A stretch of 64,000 nt of DNA from Prevotellaceae bacterium HUN156 (GTDB taxonomy: Bacteria; Bacteroidota; Bacteroidia; Bacteroidales; Bacteroidaceae): NCBI GenBank assembly GCA_900119285.1, contig FPIT01000006.1, forward strand, positions 53,368-117,367. Reading direction: 5' to 3'. Of this stretch, positions 33,363 to 42,213 are shown piece by piece. A model generated the notes under the pieces. It searched no databases. It saw nothing but the letters and a program-made list of their open reading frames with translations, and had not been told where the DNA came from. Position numbers and translations under genes: made by a program. The stretch's first letter is position 1. Each line of letters opens with the position of its first letter.

Positions 33363-34313
33363 ATGACTATGGCCCCTTATCAAGCTGACAACAACCGATA
33401 TGAGAATGGTATGCAGTATGAGCGCTGCGGAAAAAGCGGTGTATTACTGCCCAAAGTATCATTGGGCATGTGGCACAACTTCGGTAGTGTAGATCCCTAC
33501 CAACGTAGTCGCGAGATTGTGCGCTATGCTTTTGACCACGGTATTACCCATCTGGACCTTGCCAACAACTATGGTCCTGTGTATGGTTCGGCAGAAGAAA
33601 CCTTAGGGCGACTGATGGACGACGACCTGCGCCCTTATCGTGATGAGTTGTTCATCTCTACCAAAGCCGGTTACGATATGTGGCCCGGACCTTATGGCAA
33701 CTGGGGCTCACGCAAATACCTGATGGCATCACTCGACCAGAGTCTGAAGCGTATGCACCTAGACTATGTGGACCTTTTTTATAGTCATCGTTATGACCCA
33801 GAGACACCATTAGAAGAGACACTACAAGCACTCGTCGACATTGTTCGTGCAGGAAAAGCGCTCTATGTAGGTATTTCCAACTGGCCATTAGAAGCTACTC
33901 GTTTTGCTATCAACTACCTACGCCAGCACGACACGCCCCAACTCATCTATCAGGGAAAACTAAATATGCTACACCGGAATCCCATAGATGAAGGCATACT
34001 GCAACTTTGCCATGACGAGGGTGTTGGCTTTATTGCATTTTCTCCGTTAGCACAAGGACTGCTCACAAGTCGCTATCTCAATGGCATCCCCGATGACTCT
34101 CGTATGTCGAAAGGAAAATTCCTACGTCCAGAGATGCTGACCGATGAGTTGTTGGAGCAGTTAAGACTGTGGAATACAGAAGCTGCCAAACAAGGACAAA
34201 GCCTGGCAGAGAAGGCCTTACGCTGGATTCTCGACCAACAAGGCGTCACCTCTGTATTGGTTGGAGCAAGCTCCACACAGCAACTAGAACAGAACATCAG
34301 ATGTATCAGATAA
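33363..34313 (+). CDS. Aldo/keto reductase, YghZ-like
   Basis: 316 residues, NADPH-dependent TIM-barrel reductase related to L-glyceraldehyde 3-phosphate reductase. Features: YERCGKSGVLLPKVSLGMWHNFG, the catalytic region HLDLANNYGPVYGSAEETLG (Asp/Tyr), KAGYDMWPGPYGNWGSRKYL and the C-terminal cofactor site GVTSVLVGASSTQQLEQNI. It ends soon after that motif, roughly 20-30 residues shorter than typical members, so the last helix may be missing. It follows topB by 24 bases. Confidence 0.9.
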   Translation: MTMAPYQADNNRYENGMQYERCGKSGVLLPKVSLGMWHNFGSVDPYQRSREIVRYAFDHGITHLDLANNYGPVYGSAEETLGRLMDDDLRPYRDELFISTKAGYDMWPGPYGNWGSRKYLMASLDQSLKRMHLDYVDLFYSHRYDPETPLEETLQALVDIVRAGKALYVGISNWPLEATRFAINYLRQHDTPQLIYQGKLNMLHRNPIDEGILQLCHDEGVGFIAFSPLAQGLLTSRYLNGIPDDSRMSKGKFLRPEMLTDELLEQLRLWNTEAAKQGQSLAEKALRWILDQQGVTSVLVGASSTQQLEQNIRCIR

Positions 34314-34323
34314 AAAGATTATC

Positions 34324-34365
34324 AGCGGCGGATAGGCAATAAAACGAGCTATCCGCCGTTATTTA
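34324..34365 (+). terminator. Hairpin between the aldo/keto reductase gene and porE
   Basis: Twelve-pair stem AGCGGCGGATAG (34324-34335) with CTATCCGCCGTT (34349-34360), one mismatch at the base. It is followed only by ATTTAT, so termination may be partial. Confidence 0.65.
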
Positions 34366-34371
34366 TGCTGT

Positions 34372-36384
34372 ATGCGAAATGTTGTGCACATCATAATTAT
34401 CACTGTGTGTGCCATACTCCTGACAGGGTGTGGTGCAGAACAGGCTATGAAGAAGGGTGACCGTTTTTATGCTTTGGGCGAGTATTTTGACGCCTCTAAC
34501 CAGTATAAGAAAGCCTATTCACAAACACCATCTAAAGAGCGAGCGTTGCGTGGACAGCGCGCACTGAAGATGGCTGAGTGCTATCGCCGCATCAACTATA
34601 CGCAAAAGGCGATAGCAGCATACAACAATGCGGTTCGCTACAAGCAGACCGATTCTCTGACGTATTTCCATCTGGCACAGCAACTGATGAAGAATGGCAG
34701 TTACAAGGATGCTGCGAAATACTTCCAGATGGCACTTGACTCATCTCTCACCTCAAAATCTCTTACCTCTCTTGCAAAGACTGGTCTTCGCTCTGCCCTG
34801 CAAGCACCAGATTGGAAGAAAGAAGGTTCTGCCTATACAGTAAAGCGCGAGAACTTCTTCAACTCGCGCCGCTCTGACTACTCACCCATGCTGGCTGGTG
34901 AAGAGAATAATCAGTTATTCTTCACCTCTACACGCAACCAAGCCAAGGGCGATGAGTTTAGTGGTATCACTGGTATTAAGAATGCCGACATCTTCTACTC
35001 ACAGAAAGACGAGAAAGGTAAATGGCAGCGCCCAGAGGTGATTGATTCAGAACTGAATACAGAAGAGGATGAAGGTGCATGCTGCTTCTCTCCCGATGGA
35101 CGCACCATGTATCTGACACAGTGTAGAGCCGATGCCAGTTATCCACGCTATGCCACCATCATGACCAGCAAGCGTTCGGATGCTGCATGGAGCAAAGCCA
35201 GCGACCTTAAACTCACACGCGACACGCTCTCTGCCTATGCGCACCCTGCCGTATCGCCCGATGGCGAATGGCTCTATTTCACCAGCAATATGCCTGGTGG
35301 TATGGGAGGCTATGACATCTGGCGTGTACGACTGACGAGTAATGGTGTGGGAGGTGTAGAGAATGTTGGTGCACCTATCAACACGGCTGGCGATGAGTTC
35401 TTCCCCACCTTCCGTCCTAATGGTGACCTCTACTTCTCAAGCGATGGTCATGAGGGCATGGGAGGACTAGACATCTATTATGTGGAGAAAGAGAAACTGG
35501 AGGCTGCACGCATACTGCCCACAGACATCAATCATCCCGGTTATCCGCTCAACTCACAGGGCGATGATTTCGGTATGACTTTCGAAGGATTACTCAACAA
35601 AGGATTCTTCTCCAGTAATCGTGGCGATGGCAAGGGATGGGATCACATCTACTCTTTCTATAATCCTGAGATTGTGCAAACCGTTAAAGGATGGGTGTAT
35701 GAGCAGGACGGCTATGAACTACCCGAAGCACAAGTCTATATGGTGGGCAATGACGGTACGAACCTGAAACTTAGTGTTAAAGGAGATGGTTCCTTCACGC
35801 AAGCCATCAAGCCTGGCGTAGACTATGTATTCTTAGGAACATGTAAGGGATTCCTGAACCATCAAGAGCAACTGCGCGTAGAGCCCGTTACCGAGTCAGA
35901 AGAATATGTGCTACAGTTCCCATTGGCTAGCATCACGGCTCCCGTGCTTATTGATAACATCTTCTATGATTTCGACAAGGCTACCTTGCGCCCTGAATCA
36001 ACAGAGGCATTAGACAAGTTGGTGGCGCTATTAAACGAGAATCCTAATGTGACTATCGAGTTGAGTAGTCACTGCGACTATAAAGGTTCGGCGGAATATA
36101 ACAAGCGACTGGCACAAAGACGTGCCGAAAGCGTAGTAGCATACCTGACAGCTCACGGCATAGCTAACGACCGTCTGAAGCCTGTGGGCTATGGTAAGGA
36201 AAAGCCAAAGACCATTCGCAGAAAGCTTACAGAGAAGTATCCGTTCCTCAAAGAAAATGATGTCTTGACAGAGGAATATATCAAGACACTGAGCGAGGAA
36301 CAGCAGGAGATTTGTAACCAGCTGAACCGTCGCACAGAGTTTATCGTTTTACGTACTACGTACGGGCTGTTTCAGAAGAAATAA
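34372..36384 (+). CDS. porE: Type IX secretion-associated lipoprotein PorE (TPR, beta-propeller, OmpA domain)
   Basis: 670 residues, the length of P. gingivalis PorE. A lipoprotein signal ends in LLTGCGAE (Cys about 21). TPR helices follow to about 145, then a PD40/WD40-like propeller (about 170-430: SDYSPMLAGEENNQLFFTSTRN, FSPDGRTMYLTQC, VSPDGEWLYFTSN, GGYDIWRV). Next come a carboxypeptidase regulatory-like fold (about 440-520) and a C-terminal OmpA peptidoglycan-binding domain (NIFYDFDKATLRPES.., TIELSSHCDYKGSAEYNKRLAQRRAESVVAYL). It probably links the T9SS ring PorK/N to peptidoglycan. A heptamer-like stretch encodes SSLTSKSLTSLAK about residues 123-135. Its 3' end overlaps the convergent anti-sigma gene by 29 bases. 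Confidence 0.9.
   Translation: MRNVVHIIIITVCAILLTGCGAEQAMKKGDRFYALGEYFDASNQYKKAYSQTPSKERALRGQRALKMAECYRRINYTQKAIAAYNNAVRYKQTDSLTYFHLAQQLMKNGSYKDAAKYFQMALDSSLTSKSLTSLAKTGLRSALQAPDWKKEGSAYTVKRENFFNSRRSDYSPMLAGEENNQLFFTSTRNQAKGDEFSGITGIKNADIFYSQKDEKGKWQRPEVIDSELNTEEDEGACCFSPDGRTMYLTQCRADASYPRYATIMTSKRSDAAWSKASDLKLTRDTLSAYAHPAVSPDGEWLYFTSNMPGGMGGYDIWRVRLTSNGVGGVENVGAPINTAGDEFFPTFRPNGDLYFSSDGHEGMGGLDIYYVEKEKLEAARILPTDINHPGYPLNSQGDDFGMTFEGLLNKGFFSSNRGDGKGWDHIYSFYNPEIVQTVKGWVYEQDGYELPEAQVYMVGNDGTNLKLSVKGDGSFTQAIKPGVDYVFLGTCKGFLNHQEQLRVEPVTESEEYVLQFPLASITAPVLIDNIFYDFDKATLRPESTEALDKLVALLNENPNVTIELSSHCDYKGSAEYNKRLAQRRAESVVAYLTAHGIANDRLKPVGYGKEKPKTIRRKLTEKYPFLKENDVLTEEYIKTLSEEQQEICNQLNRRTEFIVLRTTYGLFQKK
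34741..34775 (+). repeat. Degenerate heptamers inside porE
   Basis: TCATCTC, TCACCTC, then AAAATCT, CTTACCT, CTCTTGC in 7-base phase on the coding strand. Only some units are close to the family consensus. Confidence 0.5.
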
Positions 36385-36718
36385 CCTCGCCTACCCCTAC
36401 AAAGAGTAAACCAAAAAGAACAGTAGCCACCATCAGTATATTGACGCTGACGGTTTGGACAGCCATGGTACGTAACATCACCTCAAACTGAACTGTCAAC
36501 AAATCCCAACCATCAATGAGTACGAACAAGATGGCAAACACAACAACGCAGCAAAGCGTCCACAAGCGAGTCAACAACTTGCGGTGAGCGGCTAACAGAG
36601 AACGCTCTGGCAGATGCTGCATCACCCGCTCGCTAAATCCATTATCCTCTATCTGCTGTTGGGCAGCATCCTGGAAAAACTGCTTCAACAAAAGGTCGTT
36701 ATCTTCTATCATATCCAT
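36356..36718 (-). CDS. DUF5056-type membrane protein, probable anti-sigma factor
   Basis: 120 residues: a cytoplasmic N-terminus with NGFSERVMQHLPER and two membrane helices (about 47-65 and 90-110). It overlaps the upstream ECF sigma gene by 20 bases, which together with the family context suggests it holds that sigma factor. ATGs at 36718 and 36712 are both possible starts. Confidence 0.75.
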   Translation of the reverse strand: MDMIEDNDLLLKQFFQDAAQQQIEDNGFSERVMQHLPERSLLAAHRKLLTRLWTLCCVVVFAILFVLIDGWDLLTVQFEVMLRTMAVQTVSVNILMVATVLFGLLFVGVGEVISSETART

Positions 36719-37268
36719 TTTCTCTTAAATAGTTTGCTAATTTCTCTTTTCCTCTGGAAAGATGCGACTTAACGGTACCTTCCTTCATCTGTGTAATCTT
36801 AGAGATACCTACAATATCATAACCATCAATGAGTTGCAGGGTAATACATGTACGCTCGTCAGGCTTCAAAAGCGCCAAAGCAGTATAGATATCTATCTTC
36901 AATTCAGAGGTGAGGGGTGAGTGACTAGAGGTGAGAGAATACATTTTGCGCTCTTCCTGCCCTTCATTATCTGCCTCACTTCTCTGATCAGGTTTCTTAC
37001 TTCTACAATAGTCGTAGAACACATTATAGGCGATACGCATCAGCCACGTCTTGAAAGACGCCAGTCCTCGGAAAGAGGTAATATTAGTATATGCCTTAAT
37101 AAACGTGTCTTGTGCGAGATCATCACTGAGTTGCTCATCACCCATGGTCTGGCTCAGGAAGAACCGGCGAATAGGTGACTGATACCGACGCACGAGCTCA
37201 TCAAAAGCTCGTTTGTTGCCAGATACCGCCACCTGCGTTACAAGTACTATGTCGCTGAGCAAGGCCAC
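36699..37268 (-). CDS. ECF-type RNA polymerase sigma factor
   Basis: 189 residues. Region 2: NKRAFDELVRRYQSPIRRFFL..LSDDLAQDTFIKAYTNITSFRGLASFKTWLMRIAYNVFYDYCRSKK. Region 4 (about 130-185): LKPDERTCITLQLIDGYDIVGISKITQMKEGTVKSHLSRGKEKLANYL. The linker between the regions (YSLTSSHSPLTSELK, about 109-123) is encoded by five heptamer units (36906-36940), a tolerant place for an insertion. Confidence 0.93.
   Translation of the reverse strand: MALLSDIVLVTQVAVSGNKRAFDELVRRYQSPIRRFFLSQTMGDEQLSDDLAQDTFIKAYTNITSFRGLASFKTWLMRIAYNVFYDYCRSKKPDQRSEADNEGQEERKMYSLTSSHSPLTSELKIDIYTALALLKPDERTCITLQLIDGYDIVGISKITQMKEGTVKSHLSRGKEKLANYLRENGYDRR
36906..36940 (-). repeat. Heptamer array inside the ECF sigma gene (5 units)
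   Basis: On the plus strand AGAGGTG, AGGGGTG, AGTGACT, AGAGGTG, AGAGAAT. The coding strand reads the TCACCTC form. It falls in the sigma2-sigma4 linker. Confidence 0.75.
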
Positions 37269-37283
37269 CTTTTCCTATCTCTC

Positions 37284-37484
37284 TTATCTATTCTCCAACA
37301 ATCCCTTTGCAGGCATTACAATCCATGCCACGATGTAGAACAGTACGCCCGAGAAGCAGGTGCAAATCGTAAGGAAGGCATAAGCCAAACGTACAGCTAC
37401 AGGATCAAAATCCAAATATTCAGCGATACCAGCACATACACCGCCAAGTACGCGGTCGTTGCTACGATATAGTTTCTTTGTCAT
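37284..37484 (-). CDS. PspC domain protein
   Basis: 66 residues, a single PspC domain: KKLYRSNDRVLGGVCAGIAEYLDFDPVAVRLAYAFL then a membrane helix (about 35-58). PspC proteins take part in envelope stress sensing. It lies 15 bases before the sigma gene and 12 after the DUF6249 gene, in one operon. Confidence 0.92.
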   Translation of the reverse strand: MTKKLYRSNDRVLGGVCAGIAEYLDFDPVAVRLAYAFLTICTCFSGVLFYIVAWIVMPAKGLLENR

Positions 37485-37496
37485 AGTCTTTCTATC

Positions 37497-38138
37497 TTAA
37501 AAATTATTATTCTTATTATCAACGCTCTTGTGAGTTGTCTTAGAGACAAACACTTTACCCAGTCCGATGCAGAATACCAAAGCACCAATACCGAAACCTA
37601 CTGTACCAGCAGCAAAGCCAAGGAATATCATCAATCCCACACCGATAAAGCATTGGCGAAGTCCTTTCTTGTACTCTTCGTCTCCACTATTGAATTCATC
37701 TTCCAGCAACTTTTCGGGAATAGGCTGTCCCTGCTGCATAGCCATTTGAGCCAAGCGCATCTTTTCCTTGCGATTCTTGTTGATGAAGTAGAATAAAGCA
37801 ATGATAATCAATACGGGCGACAGCACGAAAACAATTATCAATATAGCCAGTACGAACAGCATTCCTGACAACTGGGAATCCATGAGATCAAATATGCGAT
37901 CAGCTGTCTTGGTGACTTGGACATCATCATCTTCATCAAGTGGCCAGTTGTCATCAATCGTTAAAGATGCTGACGTCGATGTCGTATCAGAAAATGCCTC
38001 AACTGCATCTTTACTTGTTGAATCTTTCAACTCCACCTGTTCGGTCGTTTGGGGAGTGTGACGGTGTTTCTGGGCAACGGCAGCTGTGGTCATGCCTAAC
38101 ACCAGCAACATTGTTAAAGTAATTAGAATCTTTTTCAT
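37497..38138 (-). CDS. DUF6249-family membrane protein with signal peptide
   Basis: 213 residues: a signal peptide (MKKILITLTMLLVLGMTTAAVAQ), an acidic Ser/Thr-rich periplasmic stretch (about 23-85), a membrane helix (about 92-118), a cytoplasmic loop with GQPIPEKLLEDEFNSGDEEYKKGLRQ and two more helices (about 163-200). Same family as the protein at 23704-24159 but with an added exported domain. It is part of the PspC/sigma operon. Confidence 0.8.
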   Translation of the reverse strand: MKKILITLTMLLVLGMTTAAVAQKHRHTPQTTEQVELKDSTSKDAVEAFSDTTSTSASLTIDDNWPLDEDDDVQVTKTADRIFDLMDSQLSGMLFVLAILIIVFVLSPVLIIIALFYFINKNRKEKMRLAQMAMQQGQPIPEKLLEDEFNSGDEEYKKGLRQCFIGVGLMIFLGFAAGTVGFGIGALVFCIGLGKVFVSKTTHKSVDNKNNNF

Positions 38139-38168
38139 ATCCGTAGTTGTTTACTATTTATACATGTA

Positions 38169-38864
38169 TTATTTAACTTGTAAGTCATCTGTATCAATAT
38201 CGCCAGTACCACGCACTAGTTTATTCATCTGTCTAACAGTACCTTTCATGGTAATGTCTCCAGAACCCTTTACTTGTGCATCCACCGATCCACTATTATC
38301 AAAGCCCATATCAATATCTCCAGAACCTATCACATCCAAACGAGCCTGCTGCGTCTTTACCTTATTCACAGTCACATCTCCTGATCCAATTACAGATGCG
38401 TCAATACGGTCGCATATAACATTCTTGAAATAGATATCTCCAGAACCTTTCAGATCGATAGTGAGTGTATCAGTATCCAATGGAAGAACACTCATAAAAT
38501 CGCCGGAACCCATCAGGCTGACACTCAGGAAGTCGGGGGATGTAACATATACAGTGACATTCCCACTATCAACGTCTCCGAAATGAATGATACGATTACT
38601 ATCTTTCATTTTTATCTTCAGAACATTACCTTCTACTATTGTCTCCACCTTTTTGATAATATCAGAAGGTCCATTCACCTTAACAGAGAAAGTGTCGGCC
38701 TGTGCATACTTTACATCCATAGACCCAAGCATTGCGATACGCTCAAAGTTCTTCAGCTGACGACTCTCCTCAACATTCGAATCGACGGTTACGCTTCTGG
38801 TAACATCAAACTTACATGAAGTTAATAATGCGAGTGCCACAGTGGCAAATAATACCTTTTTCAT
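38169..38864 (-). CDS. Head-GIN domain lipoprotein (DUF2807)
   Basis: 231 residues. A lipoprotein signal (MKKVLFATVALALLTSCKF, Cys 17) is followed by a beta-helix of GIN type. Its rungs are marked by GSGDFMSVL, GSGDIYFKN, GSGDVTVNK, GSGDIDMGF, GSGDITMKG and GTGDIDTDD. These proteins are envelope-located and often sit in sigma/PspC operons in Bacteroidetes. It is the first gene here; a TATATTTG box lies on this strand near 38917-38924. Confidence 0.92.
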   Translation of the reverse strand: MKKVLFATVALALLTSCKFDVTRSVTVDSNVEESRQLKNFERIAMLGSMDVKYAQADTFSVKVNGPSDIIKKVETIVEGNVLKIKMKDSNRIIHFGDVDSGNVTVYVTSPDFLSVSLMGSGDFMSVLPLDTDTLTIDLKGSGDIYFKNVICDRIDASVIGSGDVTVNKVKTQQARLDVIGSGDIDMGFDNSGSVDAQVKGSGDITMKGTVRQMNKLVRGTGDIDTDDLQVK

Positions 38865-39023
38865 ATCTTTTCTGTTTTTGTTTCTTATCCGTTAGACGAA
38901 ACAAATATCAATTAAGTTGCAAATATACTACTTTTTTGCAGAAAAACTTTCGATGAGAGTAGAAATGTGATATCTCTACGGAAATATTTATCTCGTAAAT
39001 GGCTAACTTTCAGGAATTCTTCG

Positions 39024-39031
39024 TACCTTTG
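39024..39031 (+). promoter_or_regulatory. -7 box of the fumarase gene
   Basis: TACCTTTG, 39 bases before the ATG at 39071. The -33 element is not obvious. It supports the start at 39071 and not at the earlier in-frame ATG at 38999, which lies upstream of this box. Confidence 0.65.
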
Positions 39032-39070
39032 CACCTAAATAGAATAACTAAACAAATAGAACATACAACA

Positions 39071-40717
39071 ATGGCAAAACCAGTTGATTTTAAGTACGCT
39101 CCAATGTTTCAGTTGGGCGAAGACAAAACAGAGTACAGACTGTTGACCAAGGAAGGTGTTACGACAGCTGAATTTGAAGGAAAAGAAATCGTCAAAGTTT
39201 CAAAAGAGGCTCTGACACTGTTGGCTCAGCAGGCTTTCCACGATGTAGAGTTTATGCTGCGTCGTGAGCACAATGAGCAGGTGGCAAAGATTCTGAAAGA
39301 CGATGAAGCTTCAGAGAACGACAAGTATGTAGCCCTGCAGTTCCTGCGTAACGCGGAAGTAGCAGCCAAGGGTATCTTGCCTTTCTGTCAGGATACAGGT
39401 ACAGCTATTATCCATGGTGAGAAGGGTCAGCAGGTATGGACTGGCTTCGAGGATGAAGAGGCACTGAGCCGTGGCGTATATAACACCTTTACTCAGGACA
39501 ACCTGCGCTACTCTCAGAATGCTCCTCTCAACATGTACGACGAGGTAAACACCCGTTGCAACCTGCCTGCACAGATTGACATCGAGGCTTGCGAGGGCGC
39601 TGAGTATAAGTTTGTGATGGTGGCTAAGGGCGGTGGCTCTGCCAACAAGACCTACTTCTACCCCATGACTAAGGCTACCATTCAGAACGAGGGTACCCTG
39701 CTGCCCTTCTTGGTAGAGAAGATGAAGTCGCTGGGTACAGCAGCTTGTCCTCCTTACCATATCGCTTTCGTTATCGGTGGTACCTCAGCAGAGAAGAACC
39801 TGCTCACCGTGAAGCTCGCTTCTATCAAGTACTACGACTCACTGCCCACAACGGGTGACGAGACTGGTCGTGCTTTCCGTGACATCGACCTTGAGAACAA
39901 GCTCTTGGAAGAGGCTCATAAGATTGGCTTGGGTGCACAGTTTGGTGGTAAGGCTCTGGCTCACGACATCCGTGTCGTTCGTCTGCCTCGTCACGGTGCT
40001 TCTTGTCCTATCGGTATGGGTGTAAGCTGTTCTGCCGACCGTAACATCAAGGCTAAGATTAACCGCGATGGTATCTGGTTGGAGAAGATGGATTCTAACC
40101 CCACAGAGTTGATTCCTGAGGAGCTGCGCCGTCCGGGTGAAGGTGGCAAGGGTATTGAGATTGACCTGAGCGAGGGTATCGATGCCGTACGCAAGGAGCT
40201 TTCTAAGTATCCCGTATCTACCCGTGTTAATCTGAAGGGTACCATCATTGTAGCTCGCGACATTGCTCACGCTAAGCTCAAGGCTCGTCTGGATGCTGGT
40301 GAGGGACTGCCCGAATACTTCAAGAAGTATCCTGTATTGTATGCTGGTCCTGCTAAGACTCCAGAGGGTTATCCTTGTGGTTCTATGGGCCCAACTACTG
40401 CCAACCGTATGGATCCATACGTAGATGAGTTCCAGGAGAATGGCGGTTCACTGGTAATGATTGCCAAGGGTAACCGTAGCGATGTTGTTACCGAGGCTTG
40501 TAAGAAGCACGGTGGTTTCTATCTCGGTACTATCGGTGGTGTGGCTGCCGTACTCTCACAGAGCTCTATCAAAAGCATCGAGTGTGTAGAATATCCTGAA
40601 CTGGGTATGGAGGCTGTTTGGAAGATTGAGGTAGAAGACTTCCCCGCATTCATCCTCGTAGATGATAAGGGTAACGACTTCTTCAAGCAGTTGAAGCCTT
40701 GGTGCCCCAACAAATAA
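39071..40717 (+). CDS. Class I fumarate hydratase (iron-sulfur)
   Basis: 548 residues, the FumA/FumB type: reversible hydration of fumarate to malate with a [4Fe-4S] cluster. N-terminal catalytic part with [20 protein letters not shown] (a cluster Cys), [19 protein letters not shown] and [20 protein letters not shown]-terminal part with [27 protein letters not shown]. In anaerobic Bacteroidales it serves the reductive branch to succinate. Strong, biased codon use suggests high expression. The next gene starts 11 bases after its stop. Confidence 0.96.
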   Translation: MAKPVDFKYAPMFQLGEDKTEYRLLTKEGVTTAEFEGKEIVKVSKEALTLLAQQAFHDVEFMLRREHNEQVAKILKDDEASENDKYVALQFLRNAEVAAKGILPFCQDTGTAIIHGEKGQQVWTGFEDEEALSRGVYNTFTQDNLRYSQNAPLNMYDEVNTRCNLPAQIDIEACEGAEYKFVMVAKGGGSANKTYFYPMTKATIQNEGTLLPFLVEKMKSLGTAACPPYHIAFVIGGTSAEKNLLTVKLASIKYYDSLPTTGDETGRAFRDIDLENKLLEEAHKIGLGAQFGGKALAHDIRVVRLPRHGASCPIGMGVSCSADRNIKAKINRDGIWLEKMDSNPTELIPEELRRPGEGGKGIEIDLSEGIDAVRKELSKYPVSTRVNLKGTIIVARDIAHAKLKARLDAGEGLPEYFKKYPVLYAGPAKTPEGYPCGSMGPTTANRMDPYVDEFQENGGSLVMIAKGNRSDVVTEACKKHGGFYLGTIGGVAAVLSQSSIKSIECVEYPELGMEAVWKIEVEDFPAFILVDDKGNDFFKQLKPWCPNK

Positions 40718-40728
40718 AATGGTTTAAG

Positions 40729-42213
40729 ATGAAGAATAACCGTTTCATCATACTGCTACTACTTGCCCTGTTGCCCACATGTTTGTGGGCACAGGACGAG
40801 TGGACGGTAGTACATGGAGACTGTCTGGCCGAACAGTCGGTGCCCACTCATCGAGCAGGCAGATTAAAACTTCCTGCCATCAACAACCAGTGGGATGCCA
40901 GCAAGATCTATCGCCAGCTGGTTATTCTCATCAACTTCTCAGACAAGCAGTTTCTGAGCGAAGATCCTCAGGCGCAATATAATCAGATACTCAACGAGTC
41001 TGGCTATAACGAGAGAAAGGGTCCAGGCTGTATGGCCGACTACTTTCGCGAACAGTCGGGAGGTTTGCTGAATCTACAGTTCGACGTCTATGGTCCTTTT
41101 GACGTCAGTCAGCAAGCGCAACCCTATGAGAATCCTGACAGCAAGACGCGCAACCACGGTCAGAACACGTTTGCTGAGGCAACACATAAACTGATAGAAC
41201 AGTACCCTGAGTTAGACTTTACCCCCTACGATTGGAATGGCGATGGCAGAATAGAGCAAGTGGTCTATGTCTATGCTGGTCAGCCCGGCAATCTGGGTGC
41301 TACCACCTATGGTTACACTTGGCCTAACACGGGTAGCATGAGTGCCATCACCACGCCCGACAATCTGATTATCTCCAACTATACCGCCAGTGGCGAATAC
41401 TGGCCTTATCCCACACCTATATCTTGTGGTTTCGGCACCATCTGCCACGAGTATAGCCATAGCCTCGGTTTACCCGATATTTATCCCACCAATGGAGCGG
41501 CCTATAGTGTTTGCGATGAATGGGACCTGATGGATGGTGGCAACTTTACCAACTATGGTTGGTGTCCGCCCAACTATACTCCCTTAGAGAAGATGCTGTT
41601 GGGCTGGCTGACACCCATTGAACTGACTGAAGCTGCAAGCATTATCAATCTGCCTGCTGTATCTGAGGGTGGTGATATCTATCAGATTAGACACTCTGAC
41701 ACGGAATATCTCTTACTGGAGAATCGTCAGCACACCCGCTGGGATGCCGGTACACCCGGACACGGACTGTTGGTGTGGTATGTTGACTACGACAAGTCGG
41801 CATGGCGTGCGAATGCGCCCAACAACAGGCAGAATGATCCACGCTTCCATCCCGTCTATGCCGACGGACTAGACTATGCTGCTTGGAAGACAAAGATATC
41901 AACAGAGGGACTCTCCCAATATCAGCATTCTGGCCGTATGAACAGTCGTATTCTCAGCACAGCGCCCTACCCTTTCGAAGAGAATAATGCGCTGATAGAT
42001 GAATATATTACGAATATCCAAGAGTCGGAAGATGGACTCATCTCGTTCGACTTCATGGGTGGTGCGTCAGGCATCAAGGAAATGAATGATGCAAAACTAA
42101 ATAGACATGAGTATTACGACCTGCAAGGTCGCCGTATAGAGCATCCTGTGCGCGGACAGTTATACCTCACGCGCAAGTCGGATGGCAGCATTTGTAAGCA
42201 TCTATATCAATAA
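40729..42213 (+). CDS. Secreted M6 family metalloprotease (first of tandem pair)
   Basis: 494 residues from the ATG at 40729, chosen for the signal peptide (MKNNRFIILLLLALLPTCLWAQ). The immune inhibitor A-like zinc site HEYSHSLGLPD is at about residue 240, preceded by YDWNGDGRIEQVVYVYAGQ and followed by DLMDGGNF. The C-terminus (YDLQGRRIEHPVRGQLYLTRKSDGS) resembles the short tails seen on type IX-secreted proteins of Prevotella. It is likely a secreted protein-degrading enzyme. Its stop overlaps the next start (TAATG). Confidence 0.92.
   Translation: MKNNRFIILLLLALLPTCLWAQDEWTVVHGDCLAEQSVPTHRAGRLKLPAINNQWDASKIYRQLVILINFSDKQFLSEDPQAQYNQILNESGYNERKGPGCMADYFREQSGGLLNLQFDVYGPFDVSQQAQPYENPDSKTRNHGQNTFAEATHKLIEQYPELDFTPYDWNGDGRIEQVVYVYAGQPGNLGATTYGYTWPNTGSMSAITTPDNLIISNYTASGEYWPYPTPISCGFGTICHEYSHSLGLPDIYPTNGAAYSVCDEWDLMDGGNFTNYGWCPPNYTPLEKMLLGWLTPIELTEAASIINLPAVSEGGDIYQIRHSDTEYLLLENRQHTRWDAGTPGHGLLVWYVDYDKSAWRANAPNNRQNDPRFHPVYADGLDYAAWKTKISTEGLSQYQHSGRMNSRILSTAPYPFEENNALIDEYITNIQESEDGLISFDFMGGASGIKEMNDAKLNRHEYYDLQGRRIEHPVRGQLYLTRKSDGSICKHLYQ

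Noticed and set aside
33363..34313. Frameshifted aldo/keto reductase
   Set aside because: The protein ends early, but I see no continuation of the family C-terminus in another frame before the hairpin at 34324, so a short natural end is as likely.
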